DNA from: Synechococcus sp. M44_DOE_062 | GTDB lineage: Bacteria; Cyanobacteriota; Cyanobacteriia; Thermostichales; Thermostichaceae | DNA: 53,847 nt | Assembly (NCBI GenBank): GCA_015295985.1 | Contig: DVDX01000016.1 | Coordinates: forward strand, 1 to 53,847 | Direction of reading: 5' to 3' | Shown here: positions 8,120 through 17,611 of the stretch, one piece after another | Layout: each line of letters begins with the position of its first letter | How positions within the stretch are numbered: position 1 is the first letter of the stretch | Notes under the pieces: model-generated | Told to the model about the DNA's origin: nothing | The model's input: only the letters and a program-made list of their open reading frames with translations | Database searches by the model: none | Made by a program: the position numbers and the translations under genes

Positions 8120-9532
8120 TTGCCGGCATTGACCCACCCCTTGTATTACTGGCGGCAGAAAAACCGCTACTACCACGAGGATCTGGAGCGGCTGCATCGC
8201 TTTTTTGTCCCTGCCGGTTTGCGCATCTTGGAGATCGGTTCCGGCACGGGATTCCTGCTTAATGCCTTACAGCCCAGCGTCGGGGTGGGGATCGACCGGG
8301 ATGCGGAGATTGTTGCCCAAGCTCAGGCAGAATTTCCCCATCTCCATTTCCGGGTGCAAGATGCTCACACCTTGGACAAAGAGGATCCTGTCCTCGCCGA
8401 GCCTTTTGATGTCATTCTGCTCACCAATACCCTGGGCTATCTGGCCGACATCCAGCAGGTTCTCCAGCAGTTGCGCCGCTTCTGTACCCCTCGCACCCGC
8501 CTGATCCTCTCCCACCACAACCCCCTCTGGGAGCCGATCCTGAGCCTGGCAACCGCTCTCAAGCAACGGATGCCTCTGCCGGCAGCCAACTGGTTATCGG
8601 CAGCCGATGTGGCCAATCTGCTGCACTTGGCGGGATACGAGGTCATTCAGCAGGGCAAGCGGCTGTTGCTGCCGCGGCGGATCCCCCTGCTTTCCACCCT
8701 GATCAACCGGGTGATTGCCCCCCTGCCTGGGATCAACGCCCTCTGCCTGACGGAATATACGATCGCTCGCCTGCAACCCGACCCGGCTTGGGATCCCCCC
8801 CCTGAGCAGCAGCCTTCCTGTACGGTGGTGATTCCGGCTCGGAACGAAGCGGGCAACATCCGCCACTGTGTGGAACATTTGCCCGAGATGGGATCCCGCA
8901 CCGAGATCATTTTTGTGGAGGGGCATTCCAGCGATGAGACTTGGGCCGAGATCCAGCGGGTACAAGCGGAATACCAAGGGATCCGCAATATCCGGGCTTT
9001 ACGGCAGGAGGGCAAGGGTAAGGGAGATGCGGTGCATAAGGGACTGGCTGCCGCTACAGGAGATGTGTTGATCATCCTCGATGCGGATTTGACGGTACAG
9101 GCAGAGGACATGCCCAAGTTTTTCCGGGCTGTAGCTTCTGGGCGGTGTGACTTCGCCAATGGTTGTCGCCTTATCTATCCCCTGAAACCGGAGGCAATGC
9201 CTCGGTTGAACCAATGGGCCAATCGTTTTTTTGCCGCTCTCCTCTCCTACATTCTCGGCATCCGCATCAAAGATTCCCTCTGCGGCACCAAAGCCCTGTG
9301 GCGGGAGGACTACCAGCAGATTGCCAAGCTGCGCCAAGAGTGGGGCAATTTCGACCCGTTTGGAGATTTTGACCTGTTGCTGGGATCCGCCAAGCGCACC
9401 CTGAAGATCCTAGATATCCCCGTGCGCTATTTTCCCAGAACCTATGGCCGCTCCAACATTCACCATGTGCGAGAGGGGCTGCGGCTGCTGCAGATCTGCG
9501 GCTTTGCCCTCAAGCGCTTTAAGGGGTGCTGA
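8120..9532 (+). CDS. SAM methyltransferase fused to a family 2 glycosyltransferase
   Basis: A 470-residue two-domain protein. Residues about 30-190 form a class I methyltransferase (motif I ILEIGSGTGFLLNAL, then VGIDRDAE and FDVILLTNTLGYL). Residues about 230-465 form a GT-A glycosyltransferase of family 2, dolichyl-phosphate-mannose-synthase-like: TVVIPARNEAGNI, then ILDADLTV as the metal-binding D-x-D, then DSLCGTKALWRED and FDPFGDFDLLLGSAK. The substrate is unknown; a lipid-linked sugar or surface glycan is inferred. No ATG fits, and TTG at 8120 or 8129 is the likely start. The gap 7904-8119 upstream holds no gene that I can see. Confidence 0.85.
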   Translation: MPALTHPLYYWRQKNRYYHEDLERLHRFFVPAGLRILEIGSGTGFLLNALQPSVGVGIDRDAEIVAQAQAEFPHLHFRVQDAHTLDKEDPVLAEPFDVILLTNTLGYLADIQQVLQQLRRFCTPRTRLILSHHNPLWEPILSLATALKQRMPLPAANWLSAADVANLLHLAGYEVIQQGKRLLLPRRIPLLSTLINRVIAPLPGINALCLTEYTIARLQPDPAWDPPPEQQPSCTVVIPARNEAGNIRHCVEHLPEMGSRTEIIFVEGHSSDETWAEIQRVQAEYQGIRNIRALRQEGKGKGDAVHKGLAAATGDVLIILDADLTVQAEDMPKFFRAVASGRCDFANGCRLIYPLKPEAMPRLNQWANRFFAALLSYILGIRIKDSLCGTKALWREDYQQIAKLRQEWGNFDPFGDFDLLLGSAKRTLKILDIPVRYFPRTYGRSNIHHVREGLRLLQICGFALKRFKGC

Positions 9533-9712
9533 ATGTTGCTTTAACCCAAAGGTGCCGGTCTGTACTCTTGTCGAGGCAGGGCCAGTCTCCGCAAGTGCTT
9601 CTCCGTATTTGGGATCCCTGCTCAGCTACCCAGAACTCGTTACAATAGTTGGTCAATTGGATCACTGTAACGTGTGGATCGGCCCTGATGGGGAGTGCCA
9701 CAGGAACAAGCA

Positions 9713-11089
9713 ATGGGAGAATCCGTATTGAGCAGGCTGGGCCAATGGATCTCAAACACCCCCCTGCGCTCCCTTGACCAAGCTTACGAGGCTGCCCTGC
9801 GCATTAAGGCCATCGAGGATCAATACTTCCAGGGAGGATCCATCGGCAGCAATGGGCAACATGGCCAAAATGTCAGCCGCTACTTTCAAATTCAACTGCG
9901 CCGGCAACTGCGCCAGATCGATCTGCGTTTGGCAGAGTTTAGAGCCAGCAGCGCCTTTTCTCGCCTGCCGGATCCTGAGCAAAATGGCAGCGGCCCTACT
10001 TCTACCCAAGATCAAGAACGCCATGCCGCTGGGGTCGACGCTCCTGAAAGCAGCAGCGAAAACTCTGAGAATGGTCGCCAAAGACGAGATCTTTCCATTT
10101 TGGAGAAACTGCAGTTTATCGATCAGGTAACTTCTCGATACAAACGCCCGACCAGAAAATCCCAGCCCATCTCTGGTTCAATTTCCGCTTCACCTAAGCC
10201 TCTCCAACAGCCAGAACAACCGACCTCAATCCAACCCAGTTCTTCTAATGTCTCTGTCAAGGCAGACTCCGGCAATGGCGCTGCCCCGGTCGCTTCCAAA
10301 GCTGCCATTCTGCCCCGCTCCATTCTGCGCACGGCCAGCCAAATCCGCCGTGAGCTAAGTTCCCAAGCCGAGGCGGAACTGATCCAGGAGTATCGGGAGG
10401 CTCGCACTCGCACACTGGTATCGATTCGTTTTCTGTTGTTGTTGGCCATTTTGCCTCTCCTCACCCAGATCCTCTCGAAAAACTTTCTGTTTGGGCCATT
10501 GGTGGATCACTTCCAACAACGGGAGCCTGCCATTGTGGCTCTAAGCCACGAATTTCAAGAAAAAGCCCTGTCAGAGTTCGAGTTTTTCAAGGAAAGAATA
10601 GAATTTGAGCGAGCTTTGCACCATCAATCTCCAGAGTGGGATCTGGAATCAGAAGAGCAACTGTCCATGAAGGCAGAGGAACTGCTGAAAAAATATAGCC
10701 GTAGGAACTCGGAAGGATTGAAGAATATCCTTGCTGACTTGCTTTCGCTGCTGGTGTTTGGCTGGCTTATCTTTATTGGGCGTGAGGAAATCGAAGTCCT
10801 TAAATCTTTTTTGGATCGTCTGATCTATGGCCTCAGCGACAGTGCCAAGGCTTTCATTATTATTCTTTTTACCGATGTGTTTGTCGGTTATCACTCACCC
10901 CACGGCTGGGAGGTGCTGCTGAGTAATTTGGCTGCCCATTTGGGGTTACCGGAGAATCGCGATTTTATCTACGGCTTCATCGCTACTTTTCCGGTTTTTC
11001 TGGATACGCTTTTTAAGTATTGGATCTTCCGCTATTTAAACCGTGTATCGCCGTCTTCGGTAGCCACCTATCGGGCTATGAACGATTAA
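9713..11089 (+). CDS. pxcA: proton extrusion protein PxcA (CemA family)
   Basis: A 458-residue inner-membrane protein for light-dependent proton extrusion, related to chloroplast CemA. The N-terminus has the PxcA pattern SLDQAYEAALRIKAIEDQYF. Residues about 85-220 are a low-complexity linker. The CemA domain begins near LIQEYREARTRTLVSIRFLLLL and contains hydrophobic spans, the motif GYHSPHGWE, and the conserved end FKYWIFRYLNRVSPSSVATYRAMND. The ATG at 9713 follows AGGAA with six bases of spacing; an in-frame GTG at 9695 is less likely. Confidence 0.95.
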   Translation: MGESVLSRLGQWISNTPLRSLDQAYEAALRIKAIEDQYFQGGSIGSNGQHGQNVSRYFQIQLRRQLRQIDLRLAEFRASSAFSRLPDPEQNGSGPTSTQDQERHAAGVDAPESSSENSENGRQRRDLSILEKLQFIDQVTSRYKRPTRKSQPISGSISASPKPLQQPEQPTSIQPSSSNVSVKADSGNGAAPVASKAAILPRSILRTASQIRRELSSQAEAELIQEYREARTRTLVSIRFLLLLAILPLLTQILSKNFLFGPLVDHFQQREPAIVALSHEFQEKALSEFEFFKERIEFERALHHQSPEWDLESEEQLSMKAEELLKKYSRRNSEGLKNILADLLSLLVFGWLIFIGREEIEVLKSFLDRLIYGLSDSAKAFIIILFTDVFVGYHSPHGWEVLLSNLAAHLGLPENRDFIYGFIATFPVFLDTLFKYWIFRYLNRVSPSSVATYRAMND

Positions 11090-11260
11090 GGGTTCGCAGT
11101 TCCACTTCAAACTAGGTCGAGACGCTTCCCAAGCGCTCCTTGCTGCTGACATGACCACCCACAGACTCTCTCCCACAGGAAGAAAAAGAAAGAAGTGGGG
11201 GATTGACCTGGCGAATCGTTTCATTGCTGTTTGAAACGACCCTCATTTGAGTTTCCTGAG

Positions 11261-11911
11261 TTAGCTACGCGGGCGCAAGGATTGTCGATGACAGAACCCA
11301 CAGACAAACCAACGCTCCAATTCAGCGGCAGGGGTAGGACAGCGGCAGACGGGACAGGGGAACAGATTCTGCTGGGTTTGTTGTTGTTTCACCACCCTGG
11401 CCCAGCGCTCGAAGGCCACTTTCGGGTCGGAGGTGGGCTGTTTTGGATTGGGGCTGCGACAGGATCCAGGGCGCTGTCCATCTTGAGCTGCCAGGCGGGG
11501 AGGGCCATAAAACTTGCGGGTCAGCTCCGCATCGGGGTGGGGGGTAGCCGGGCCGGATCCCTCGTGCCAAGCACCGGGGCTAAAGCGGATGTCGCTGAGG
11601 GGAGGTTGGATGCGGCTGTTGAGTTTCTTGAGAATCAGCTGACGTTGCAAGGCTAAACTTTGCGCCCAGGCCGGGGTAGAGGTGGCCACCTGCAGCACCT
11701 GTCGGCGCACACGGAAGGGATAGGTTTGAGCAGCTACGGCCTCTCCGACGAGTTCGGGCCAAAGCTGCCGCAGGGTTTGCATTTGCTTCAGTTCAGCCCA
11801 ACGGGGATGGCTGCCGAAGCTTCCCAGGGCCTCATCTAACCGCTGCAACATGGCGGTAAAGTTGACATACTCCCTGCCCCAAAGGTCAGGGATTCTTGTT
11901 CTTGGTTCCAC
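11261..11911 (-). CDS. DUF721 (DciA-like) protein with C-terminal zinc ribbon
   Basis: The N-terminal part (MLQRLDEALGSFGSHPRW, then LRQLWPELVGEAVAAQTYPFRVRRQVLQVATSTPAWAQ) is the DUF721 domain, found in DciA, the helicase loader or operator of many bacteria. The C-terminus adds CPVC and CGFC pairs in CPVCRCPTPAAELERWFVCGFC, a likely zinc ribbon. Either GTG 11911 (216 residues) or ATG 11851 (196 residues) could be the start; the ATG matches the usual start of the domain. A DNA replication role is inferred only from the family. It converges with pxcA over 171 bases that hold a weak hairpin (11218-11239). Confidence 0.75.
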   Translation of the reverse strand: MEPRTRIPDLWGREYVNFTAMLQRLDEALGSFGSHPRWAELKQMQTLRQLWPELVGEAVAAQTYPFRVRRQVLQVATSTPAWAQSLALQRQLILKKLNSRIQPPLSDIRFSPGAWHEGSGPATPHPDAELTRKFYGPPRLAAQDGQRPGSCRSPNPKQPTSDPKVAFERWARVVKQQQTQQNLFPCPVCRCPTPAAELERWFVCGFCHRQSLRPRS

Positions 11912-11929
11912 GACAGCACTTACCGTATA

Positions 11930-11951
11930 GCGCTCCGCGCCGCTGACGCGA
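11930..11951 (+). repeat. dispersed hairpin repeat, copy a (stem GCGC)
   Basis: GCGC-TCC-GCGC followed by the tail CGCTGACGCGA (11941-11951). It matches the window-wide family: variable stem, TCC/TAC loop, conserved tail. It faces copy b at 12096-12119, so the two tails form a long-range inverted pair in the gap between the DUF721 gene and the MscS gene. Confidence 0.75.
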
Positions 11952-12095
11952 GTGCGGGTCGGTTCCCTTATGCCCTAAGGTACCGTTGAACCAACACAAA
12001 AAAACTTAGGCCAGTTCTTTAGCCGTTAGGCTATTGGGTTTTTAGAGAGGTTGATTACCCTCACCTCTGTTTTTAGCTTAGCACAAAGCCGCCCT

Positions 12096-12119
12096 AGTCG
12101 CGTCAGCGAGCCGTAGGCT
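12096..12119 (-). repeat. dispersed hairpin repeat, copy b (stem AGCC)
   Basis: On the minus strand: AGCC-TAC-GGCT, then CGCTGACGCGA, the same tail as copy a with a different but still paired stem. A further GC-rich stretch, 12120-12155, may be a decayed relative. Nothing else is recognised in the 11912-12200 gap. Confidence 0.75.
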
Positions 12120-12200
12120 TAAGCGCAGCCGCGCCGCTAAAGCGAGAGGGCGGGGCTTTAGACCCAGGTTTTTGGTAAATAGGGTGTCGATGGCAATGGC

Positions 12201-14069
12201 TTAGGAAATACCATTTTGGTCTTCCGGCGATTGAGCCGCTTCTTTGAGGGCAGAGTGAATGGAGTCGGCATCGGGCAAAGAAGGGGATCCGCCGTTTTGA
12301 CTGAGGGGGGCAAATCCCTCTAGGCTGCGGATGTGAATGTCTTGTTGCGGGAAGGGGATGCGGATCCCCCGTCGCCGAAACTCTGCTTCAATCAGGAAGT
12401 TGAGCTCGCTGATCACGACCAGTTGATCTTGAGGACGGTTGATCCACACCAGCAATTCAAAGTTGAGCGCAGAAGGGCCAAAGGACTTAAGCCAGACTTG
12501 GGGGGCGGGGCTGCTCAACACCCGAGCATTTTCTTTGGCTGCGCTGAGCAGGGCTTCGGTGACCAGGGCTGTATCGGAGCCGTAGGCGACGCCGACCGGA
12601 ATGTGGATGCGACAGCGGGGATCCCGATAGCTCCAGTTCACCACCTTCGATTCGGTAAAGCGGGAGTTGGGCACAATCACAAAAATGCGATCCAGGGTGC
12701 GCAAGACGGTGGCCCGTGGGCCAATGCGCTCCACCGTGCCGAGTAAGTTGTCCACTTCCACCAGATCCCCAATTTGGATGGGGCGCTCCAGCAAAATGGC
12801 AATGTAGCTGATGTAGTTGTTGGAGAGGTTTTGCAAGCCAAAACCGATCCCCAAACCCACTGCCCCAGCGATGACCGCCAAGGAACCCAGATTAAGACCG
12901 CTGAAGGGCAGAACCAGGAGAATGCCAAAGAGGGTCAGGATGTACTTGAAGATGGCTGCCGAAGACTCTTGGGTGCCCAGATCTAGCCCTAGGCGTGCCA
13001 GAAAGCGCTGCTTGAAGCCAACGCTGACGTAGTGGGCGCCGGTGAAAACCAAAATGGAAAGAACGAGGAAGACCAGCAAGCTGGCAATTGAAACGCTGGA
13101 GTTGGGCAAAGGTTGGGTAAGAACACTCAGAGCCGTGGCAACCACACGACCCAGGCCTAGGTAAAAAGAGCGCTGAAAGGGTCGCAGGGCAGGGATGAAG
13201 CTGATACCACGATCCAGCGAGATGCCGGCGATGAGGATCACCCCCGCGCCCCGCAGCAGCATCCCACCCACATCGATCCAGGTGCCCCAGGTCTCTCCGG
13301 CCTTGAGCTCCAACCAGCGTTGCAGACGGGTTAAGCTGCGGTCGAACAGCCGCCAGAGAAAGAACCCCACCACCAGGGTGGCGATCCCTGCTAAGAGGGT
13401 CAGAACCAGCACGCGCGGATCCTGGGCCCGTTGCAGAGCCAGCAGGTCTTCGCGGTAATTGGCAATCGCTTGCTCCAACCGCCGCGCCCAACTGTTGGCC
13501 ACCAGACGCACGTCATTCAGGCTCACCTGACCCGGTGCTACCCTGCGCTCTGCGGCTGCATCGGCATAAGTGACGGTGAACAAATACCGTTGTGTGCGCT
13601 CAAAGCGGCCTCTTTCCCCCAGGCGTAAGATGTATTGCCCATTGGCATCCTGGGCCACCCGTACCTCTGGCTCCGGCAACTGGCCTTCTTCCAGAAAGCG
13701 CTCGATGATCGCCCGAACGTTGTCCGCCCGCACATCGCTGGGGTACTCTGCCGTCTGCAGGCGAAACACCGGGATGTTCCCCACCAACACCTCTGTGCCC
13801 TCTTGGCCGGTCAAAGGGAGCCCGACTGGGCTGGGGGCCGGAGCAGGGGATCCCTCAGGAATTGGCGCCTCAGCCGGTGTGGGGCGGGGATCCGTCAGGA
13901 AAAAGTTGGGATCCCGAAACTCGAGGGCTTGGGCCAAGGGGATGCCTGAAGGGGCAGAGGCAAGGGCAGGGGTAAGCCAGAGACCTATCCCTACCGCCAG
14001 CCCAACCACAAGAGCTACTCGCTTAAGTGGGACAGAGTCCTGCATGGCCAGTTTGCTGCGAACGCCCAT
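12201..14069 (-). CDS. MscS-family mechanosensitive channel
   Basis: A 622-residue membrane protein. An N-terminal signal sequence ends near TPALASA, followed by a Pro/Ala-rich and a periplasmic region to about residue 210. Several membrane spans follow. The MscS core is LGSLAVIAGAVGLGIGFGLQ (pore-lining helix), then NLSNNYISYIAILLERPIQIGD, VEVDNLLGTVERIGPRATVLRT and VPNSRFTESKVVNWSYRD, and a cytoplasmic alpha/beta domain. The family gates in response to membrane tension. ATG 14069 is used; a second ATG lies eight codons in. The codons just after it (DSVPLKR) look like a decayed copy of the dispersed hairpin repeat. Confidence 0.9.
   Translation of the reverse strand: MGVRSKLAMQDSVPLKRVALVVGLAVGIGLWLTPALASAPSGIPLAQALEFRDPNFFLTDPRPTPAEAPIPEGSPAPAPSPVGLPLTGQEGTEVLVGNIPVFRLQTAEYPSDVRADNVRAIIERFLEEGQLPEPEVRVAQDANGQYILRLGERGRFERTQRYLFTVTYADAAAERRVAPGQVSLNDVRLVANSWARRLEQAIANYREDLLALQRAQDPRVLVLTLLAGIATLVVGFFLWRLFDRSLTRLQRWLELKAGETWGTWIDVGGMLLRGAGVILIAGISLDRGISFIPALRPFQRSFYLGLGRVVATALSVLTQPLPNSSVSIASLLVFLVLSILVFTGAHYVSVGFKQRFLARLGLDLGTQESSAAIFKYILTLFGILLVLPFSGLNLGSLAVIAGAVGLGIGFGLQNLSNNYISYIAILLERPIQIGDLVEVDNLLGTVERIGPRATVLRTLDRIFVIVPNSRFTESKVVNWSYRDPRCRIHIPVGVAYGSDTALVTEALLSAAKENARVLSSPAPQVWLKSFGPSALNFELLVWINRPQDQLVVISELNFLIEAEFRRRGIRIPFPQQDIHIRSLEGFAPLSQNGGSPSLPDADSIHSALKEAAQSPEDQNGIS
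14019..14040 (-). repeat. probable decayed dispersed repeat inside the MscS gene
   Basis: On the minus strand: GGAC-TCT-GTCC, then CACTTAAGCGA. The stem is intact; the loop has one change and the tail four. It encodes DSVPLKR, nearly the DSVPLTR seen at another in-frame copy (27750). Confidence 0.45.
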
Positions 14070-14159
14070 CGATCAAGCAAGTGGGGATCCCTAGGTGCTG
14101 CCCTGTAAGCTCAGGGTGGCACAAGCCAATCTCAATTTTGGCCGATCTGAGCAAGGATT

Positions 14160-16247
14160 TTAGGTGCCCTGAGGGTGGCCCAGAAGGCGCTGACGTAGTT
14201 TTTTGATCTTATCTCGCAGCTCGGCGGCTTCCTCGAATTCTAGGTTTTTGGCGGCCTCTTTCATCTTCAGTTCCAGTTGGCGGATCAGCTCTGGAATCTC
14301 GGAGAGAGGGATCTCTTGCGCAGCTTGAAAGGCTTTTTCCAGATCTGAGTTGCTCAGTTTGCGGGAGATGGCCAAAAAAGACAAGATGGCATTGCTGTTT
14401 TTCTTGACGATGGGTTTGGGTGTGATGTTGTGTTGGCAGTTGTATTGCAATTGAATTTCGCGGCGACGCTGGGTTTCAGCAATAGCCCGGGCCATGCTGC
14501 CGGTCATGGTGTCGGCGTACATCACCACTGTTCCGCGGACATTCCGCGCTGCCCGCCCAATCATCTGAATCAGGGAGCGCTCTGCTCGCAAAAACCCTTC
14601 TTTGTCCGCATCCAAAATAGCCACCAAGGAGACTTCCGGCAGGTCTAAGCCTTCCCGCAGCAAGTTGACCCCCACCAACACATCAAAGGCCCCTTCTCGA
14701 AAATCTTGTAAGATTTCAATTCGCTCAATCGGGGTGATCTCGGAATGCAAGTAGCGAACTCGGATCCCTCGCTCCTGGAGATATTCTGTGAGATCTTCTG
14801 CCATCCGTTTGGTGAGGGTGGTCACGATCACCCGTTCGGCAGGCCCCTGCTGAGAGCGTTCCAATCGCAGATAAATTTCTCCCAGCAAATCGTCCACTTG
14901 CCCAGCCGTGGGGCGCACATGCACCTCCGGATCCACCACGCCAGTGGGCCGAATCACCTGCTCAACAACTCGACCGCTGCCTGGCACATAAAACCTCAAG
15001 GTCTTGCCGTCTTCCACCAGCGTTTCAAATTGGGCCTCACTCTGCTCCAGTTCCCAGTTGCCGGGAGTGGCCGAAACAAAGATGCATTGATGAACTTTGG
15101 CCCAAAATTCTTCGGCTTTGAGGGGGCGATTGTCGAGGGCGCTGGGCAGGCGAAAACCATGATCCACCAGCACCTGCTTGCGGGCACGGTCTCCATTGTA
15201 CATGCCGCGAATTTGGGGCACGGTAACGTGGGATTCATCCACCACCAACAGCCAATCGTTGGCCTTGAAATAATCCACCAAGCAGGCGGGGGGCTCTCCT
15301 GCCCTGCGCCCCGTTAAATGTCTGGAGTAGTTTTCAATCCCATTGCAATAGCCCACTTCTCGCAGCATTTCTAGGTCGTAGCGGGTGCGCTGTTCCAGCC
15401 GTTGGGCTTCCAGGAGCTTGCCTTCTTTGCGAAAGAGGGCCAGTTGTTCTTCCAGTTCTTGCTCGATGTTGAGGATTGCCCGCTCCAATTGTGCTTCTGG
15501 TGTTACAAAGTGCCGAGCAGGATAAACCCTGAGGGCGCTGAGGCTGTTCAAAATCTCGCCTGTAACCGGATCAATTAAGCGGATGGCCTCGATTTCATCC
15601 CCAAAAAACTCGATGCGTATCACCCGATCCTCATAGGCCGGCACAATTTCCAGCACATCTCCTTTGAGGCGAAATCGCCCTCGCACCAGCTCCAAATCGT
15701 TGCGCTCGTACTGGATGCTGGCCAGATCTCGCAGGACATCCCGTTGGTTGATCTCCTGTCCGACTTTGAAGGGGATAGAAGCCTTCAGGTATTCCTCTGG
15801 CATGCCCAGACCATAGATGCAGCTCACCGAGGCCACCACAATCACATCTCGCCGCTCAAACAAAGAGCGGGTAGCCGAGTGCCGCAGCATATCAATTTCA
15901 TCGTTGATGGAAGAAGATTTGGCAATGTAAGTATCGGTGCTAGGAACATAGGCTTCCGGTTGATAGTAGTCGTAATAGCTGATGAAGTATTCGACGGCAT
16001 TGTGAGGAAAAAGCTCCCGCAACTCATTGCACAGTTGGGCCGCCAGCGTTTTGTTGTGGGCCATCACCAAGGTGGGCCTGCCGACCTGCTGGATGGTGTG
16101 GGCGATGGTAAACGTTTTGCCGGTTCCGGTTGCCCCCAGCAAGGTTTGGAAACGATGGCCTTCCGAAATTGACTTCACCAAGCCGGCAATTGCCTTAGGT
16201 TGATCTCCGGTGGGTTGATAGGGAGAAACCAGTTGAAACTCGGACAT
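14160..16247 (-). CDS. uvrB: excinuclease ABC subunit B (UvrB)
   Basis: A 695-residue nucleotide excision repair helicase-like protein. It takes over damaged DNA from UvrA and recruits UvrC. Walker A is GATGTGKT (residues 38-45). The damage-probing beta-hairpin lies in [18 protein letters not shown], the DEAD-type box is VDESH, and helicase motif VI is QMIGRAARN. The C-terminal UVR motif ([27 protein letters not shown]) binds UvrC. Length and start ([20 protein letters not shown]) are typical. Confidence 0.98.
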   Translation of the reverse strand: MSEFQLVSPYQPTGDQPKAIAGLVKSISEGHRFQTLLGATGTGKTFTIAHTIQQVGRPTLVMAHNKTLAAQLCNELRELFPHNAVEYFISYYDYYQPEAYVPSTDTYIAKSSSINDEIDMLRHSATRSLFERRDVIVVASVSCIYGLGMPEEYLKASIPFKVGQEINQRDVLRDLASIQYERNDLELVRGRFRLKGDVLEIVPAYEDRVIRIEFFGDEIEAIRLIDPVTGEILNSLSALRVYPARHFVTPEAQLERAILNIEQELEEQLALFRKEGKLLEAQRLEQRTRYDLEMLREVGYCNGIENYSRHLTGRRAGEPPACLVDYFKANDWLLVVDESHVTVPQIRGMYNGDRARKQVLVDHGFRLPSALDNRPLKAEEFWAKVHQCIFVSATPGNWELEQSEAQFETLVEDGKTLRFYVPGSGRVVEQVIRPTGVVDPEVHVRPTAGQVDDLLGEIYLRLERSQQGPAERVIVTTLTKRMAEDLTEYLQERGIRVRYLHSEITPIERIEILQDFREGAFDVLVGVNLLREGLDLPEVSLVAILDADKEGFLRAERSLIQMIGRAARNVRGTVVMYADTMTGSMARAIAETQRRREIQLQYNCQHNITPKPIVKKNSNAILSFLAISRKLSNSDLEKAFQAAQEIPLSEIPELIRQLELKMKEAAKNLEFEEAAELRDKIKKLRQRLLGHPQGT

Positions 16248-16338
16248 AGGTTTGATTTTCTAACAATCCTAAGCTGAGGGTTCAAATCCAATCCAAACTA
16301 GGGGATACTGCGTTCCAAATCGGTGGATTTTAGGATGG

Positions 16339-16533
16339 CTATACAGATTGATGATATCCAATCGACCTCGTCGGGATGGGGGTAAGTACAGGGATCCAGA
16401 AGGTATAGCCAAACTCTACCCACCCATCTTCCGGCTCAAAGGGAAGATGAAAAGAGTTGCTGAAGGTATAAGCCTGATCCGGCTTCAGCACAGGCACTTT
16501 TGGCATAGGGATCCGGGAAAATTCTGGGTTCAC
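16339..16533 (-). CDS. small hypothetical protein or gene remnant
   Basis: A 64-codon frame (GTG 16533) or 56 codons from an internal ATG (16509). It encodes MPKVPVLKPDQAYTFSNSF and then PFEPEDGWVEFGYTF. The composition looks protein-like rather than random, and it lies alone in the 413-base gap between uvrB and murQ. No family is recognised. It may be the N-terminal fragment of a longer protein whose remainder has been lost. The rest of 16248-16660 is non-coding and rich in GGGATCC. Confidence 0.35.
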   Translation of the reverse strand: MNPEFSRIPMPKVPVLKPDQAYTFSNSFHLPFEPEDGWVEFGYTFWIPVLTPIPTRSIGYHQSV

Positions 16534-16660
16534 TCTAGCATTGGACTGAGGACAAGATGCTCAACAACCGGTTGGGATCCCCTTGCCACCGCTAGAATCC
16601 AAGAGGACAAAATGTGGGATCCCTAGAAAGCGGATCCCTCTTGCCTGGACAAGCACTGCT

Positions 16661-17590
16661 ATGGCTTCCCCACAACTGGCTTGGGATCCCGGATCCCTGA
16701 CCGAAAGCCCCAACCCGGCTACAGCCGAGATCGACCGTCTCAGCACCTTGGAACTGGTGAAACGGATCAACGCCGAGGATCGACGGGTGCCGGAAGCGGT
16801 AGCTGCTCAAGCGGAGCCGATTGCCCAAGCCATCGATGCCATTGCCGAGCGGATGCGTTACGGCGGGCGGCTGATCTATATCGGGGCAGGAACCTCAGGT
16901 CGTCTGGGGGTACTGGATGCGGCTGAGTGCCCACCCACTTTTGGCACTTCCCCTACACAGGTAGTGGCTTTGATCGCCGGGGGGGAAAAGGCCCTGACCC
17001 AGGCGGTAGAGGGTGCAGAGGATGACACCGAAGGGGCTGCCCGCGCGCTGGAGAGTCTTCATCTCCAAGCTCAAGATAGTGTTGTAGGAATTGCTGCCAG
17101 CGGTCGTACCCCCTATGTGCTGGGTGGGATCCGAGCTGCCAGAAGCATGGGGGCGCTCACGATTGGCCTGGCCTGCAATTCCCCTTCCCCCCTAACCGAG
17201 CAGGTGGATATTGCCATTGCCCCTTTGGTGGGGCCAGAGGTGATTCTTGGATCCACCCGCATGAAAGCCGGCACAGCTCAAAAGCTGGTGTTGAACACAA
17301 TCTCCACCGGGGTGATGATCCGCCTGGGCAAGACCTATGGCAATCTAATGGTGGATCTCCAGGCCAGCAATGCCAAGCTCAAGCGGCGAGCGGAGCGAAT
17401 GGTGGCCCTGGCCTGCAATCTGGATCCCACCACGGCTGCCCAATTGCTGCAGACTTGTGATGGAGAGGTGAAAACCGCGATCCTTGTGGCCTTAATGGGA
17501 TGCTCTGCTCAGGAGGCCCGTCAGCACTTGCAGCAGGCCCAGGGCAAAATTCGCCAGGTGCTTGACTCCGCTCTGGCGCAGCAGCGGTGA
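16661..17590 (+). CDS. murQ: N-acetylmuramic acid 6-phosphate etherase
   Basis: A 309-residue SIS-domain enzyme that cleaves the lactyl ether of MurNAc-6-phosphate in peptidoglycan recycling. Signatures: [41 protein letters not shown] (the catalytic glutamate is in AECPPTFG), [19 protein letters not shown], and [21 protein letters not shown]. The ATG at 16661 gives the normal N-terminus; in-frame codons from 16583 would add 26 residues without family support. The recombinase gene follows after 21 bases. Confidence 0.96.
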   Translation: MASPQLAWDPGSLTESPNPATAEIDRLSTLELVKRINAEDRRVPEAVAAQAEPIAQAIDAIAERMRYGGRLIYIGAGTSGRLGVLDAAECPPTFGTSPTQVVALIAGGEKALTQAVEGAEDDTEGAARALESLHLQAQDSVVGIAASGRTPYVLGGIRAARSMGALTIGLACNSPSPLTEQVDIAIAPLVGPEVILGSTRMKAGTAQKLVLNTISTGVMIRLGKTYGNLMVDLQASNAKLKRRAERMVALACNLDPTTAAQLLQTCDGEVKTAILVALMGCSAQEARQHLQQAQGKIRQVLDSALAQQR

Positions 17591-17611
17591 TGATGGCTTG
17601 GTGGCTTGTCC

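Noticed and set aside
16262-16300. A GGGTTCAAATCC string resembling a tRNA T-loop
   Set aside because: The flanking bases do not form a T-stem or acceptor stem, and no anticodon arm is found upstream.
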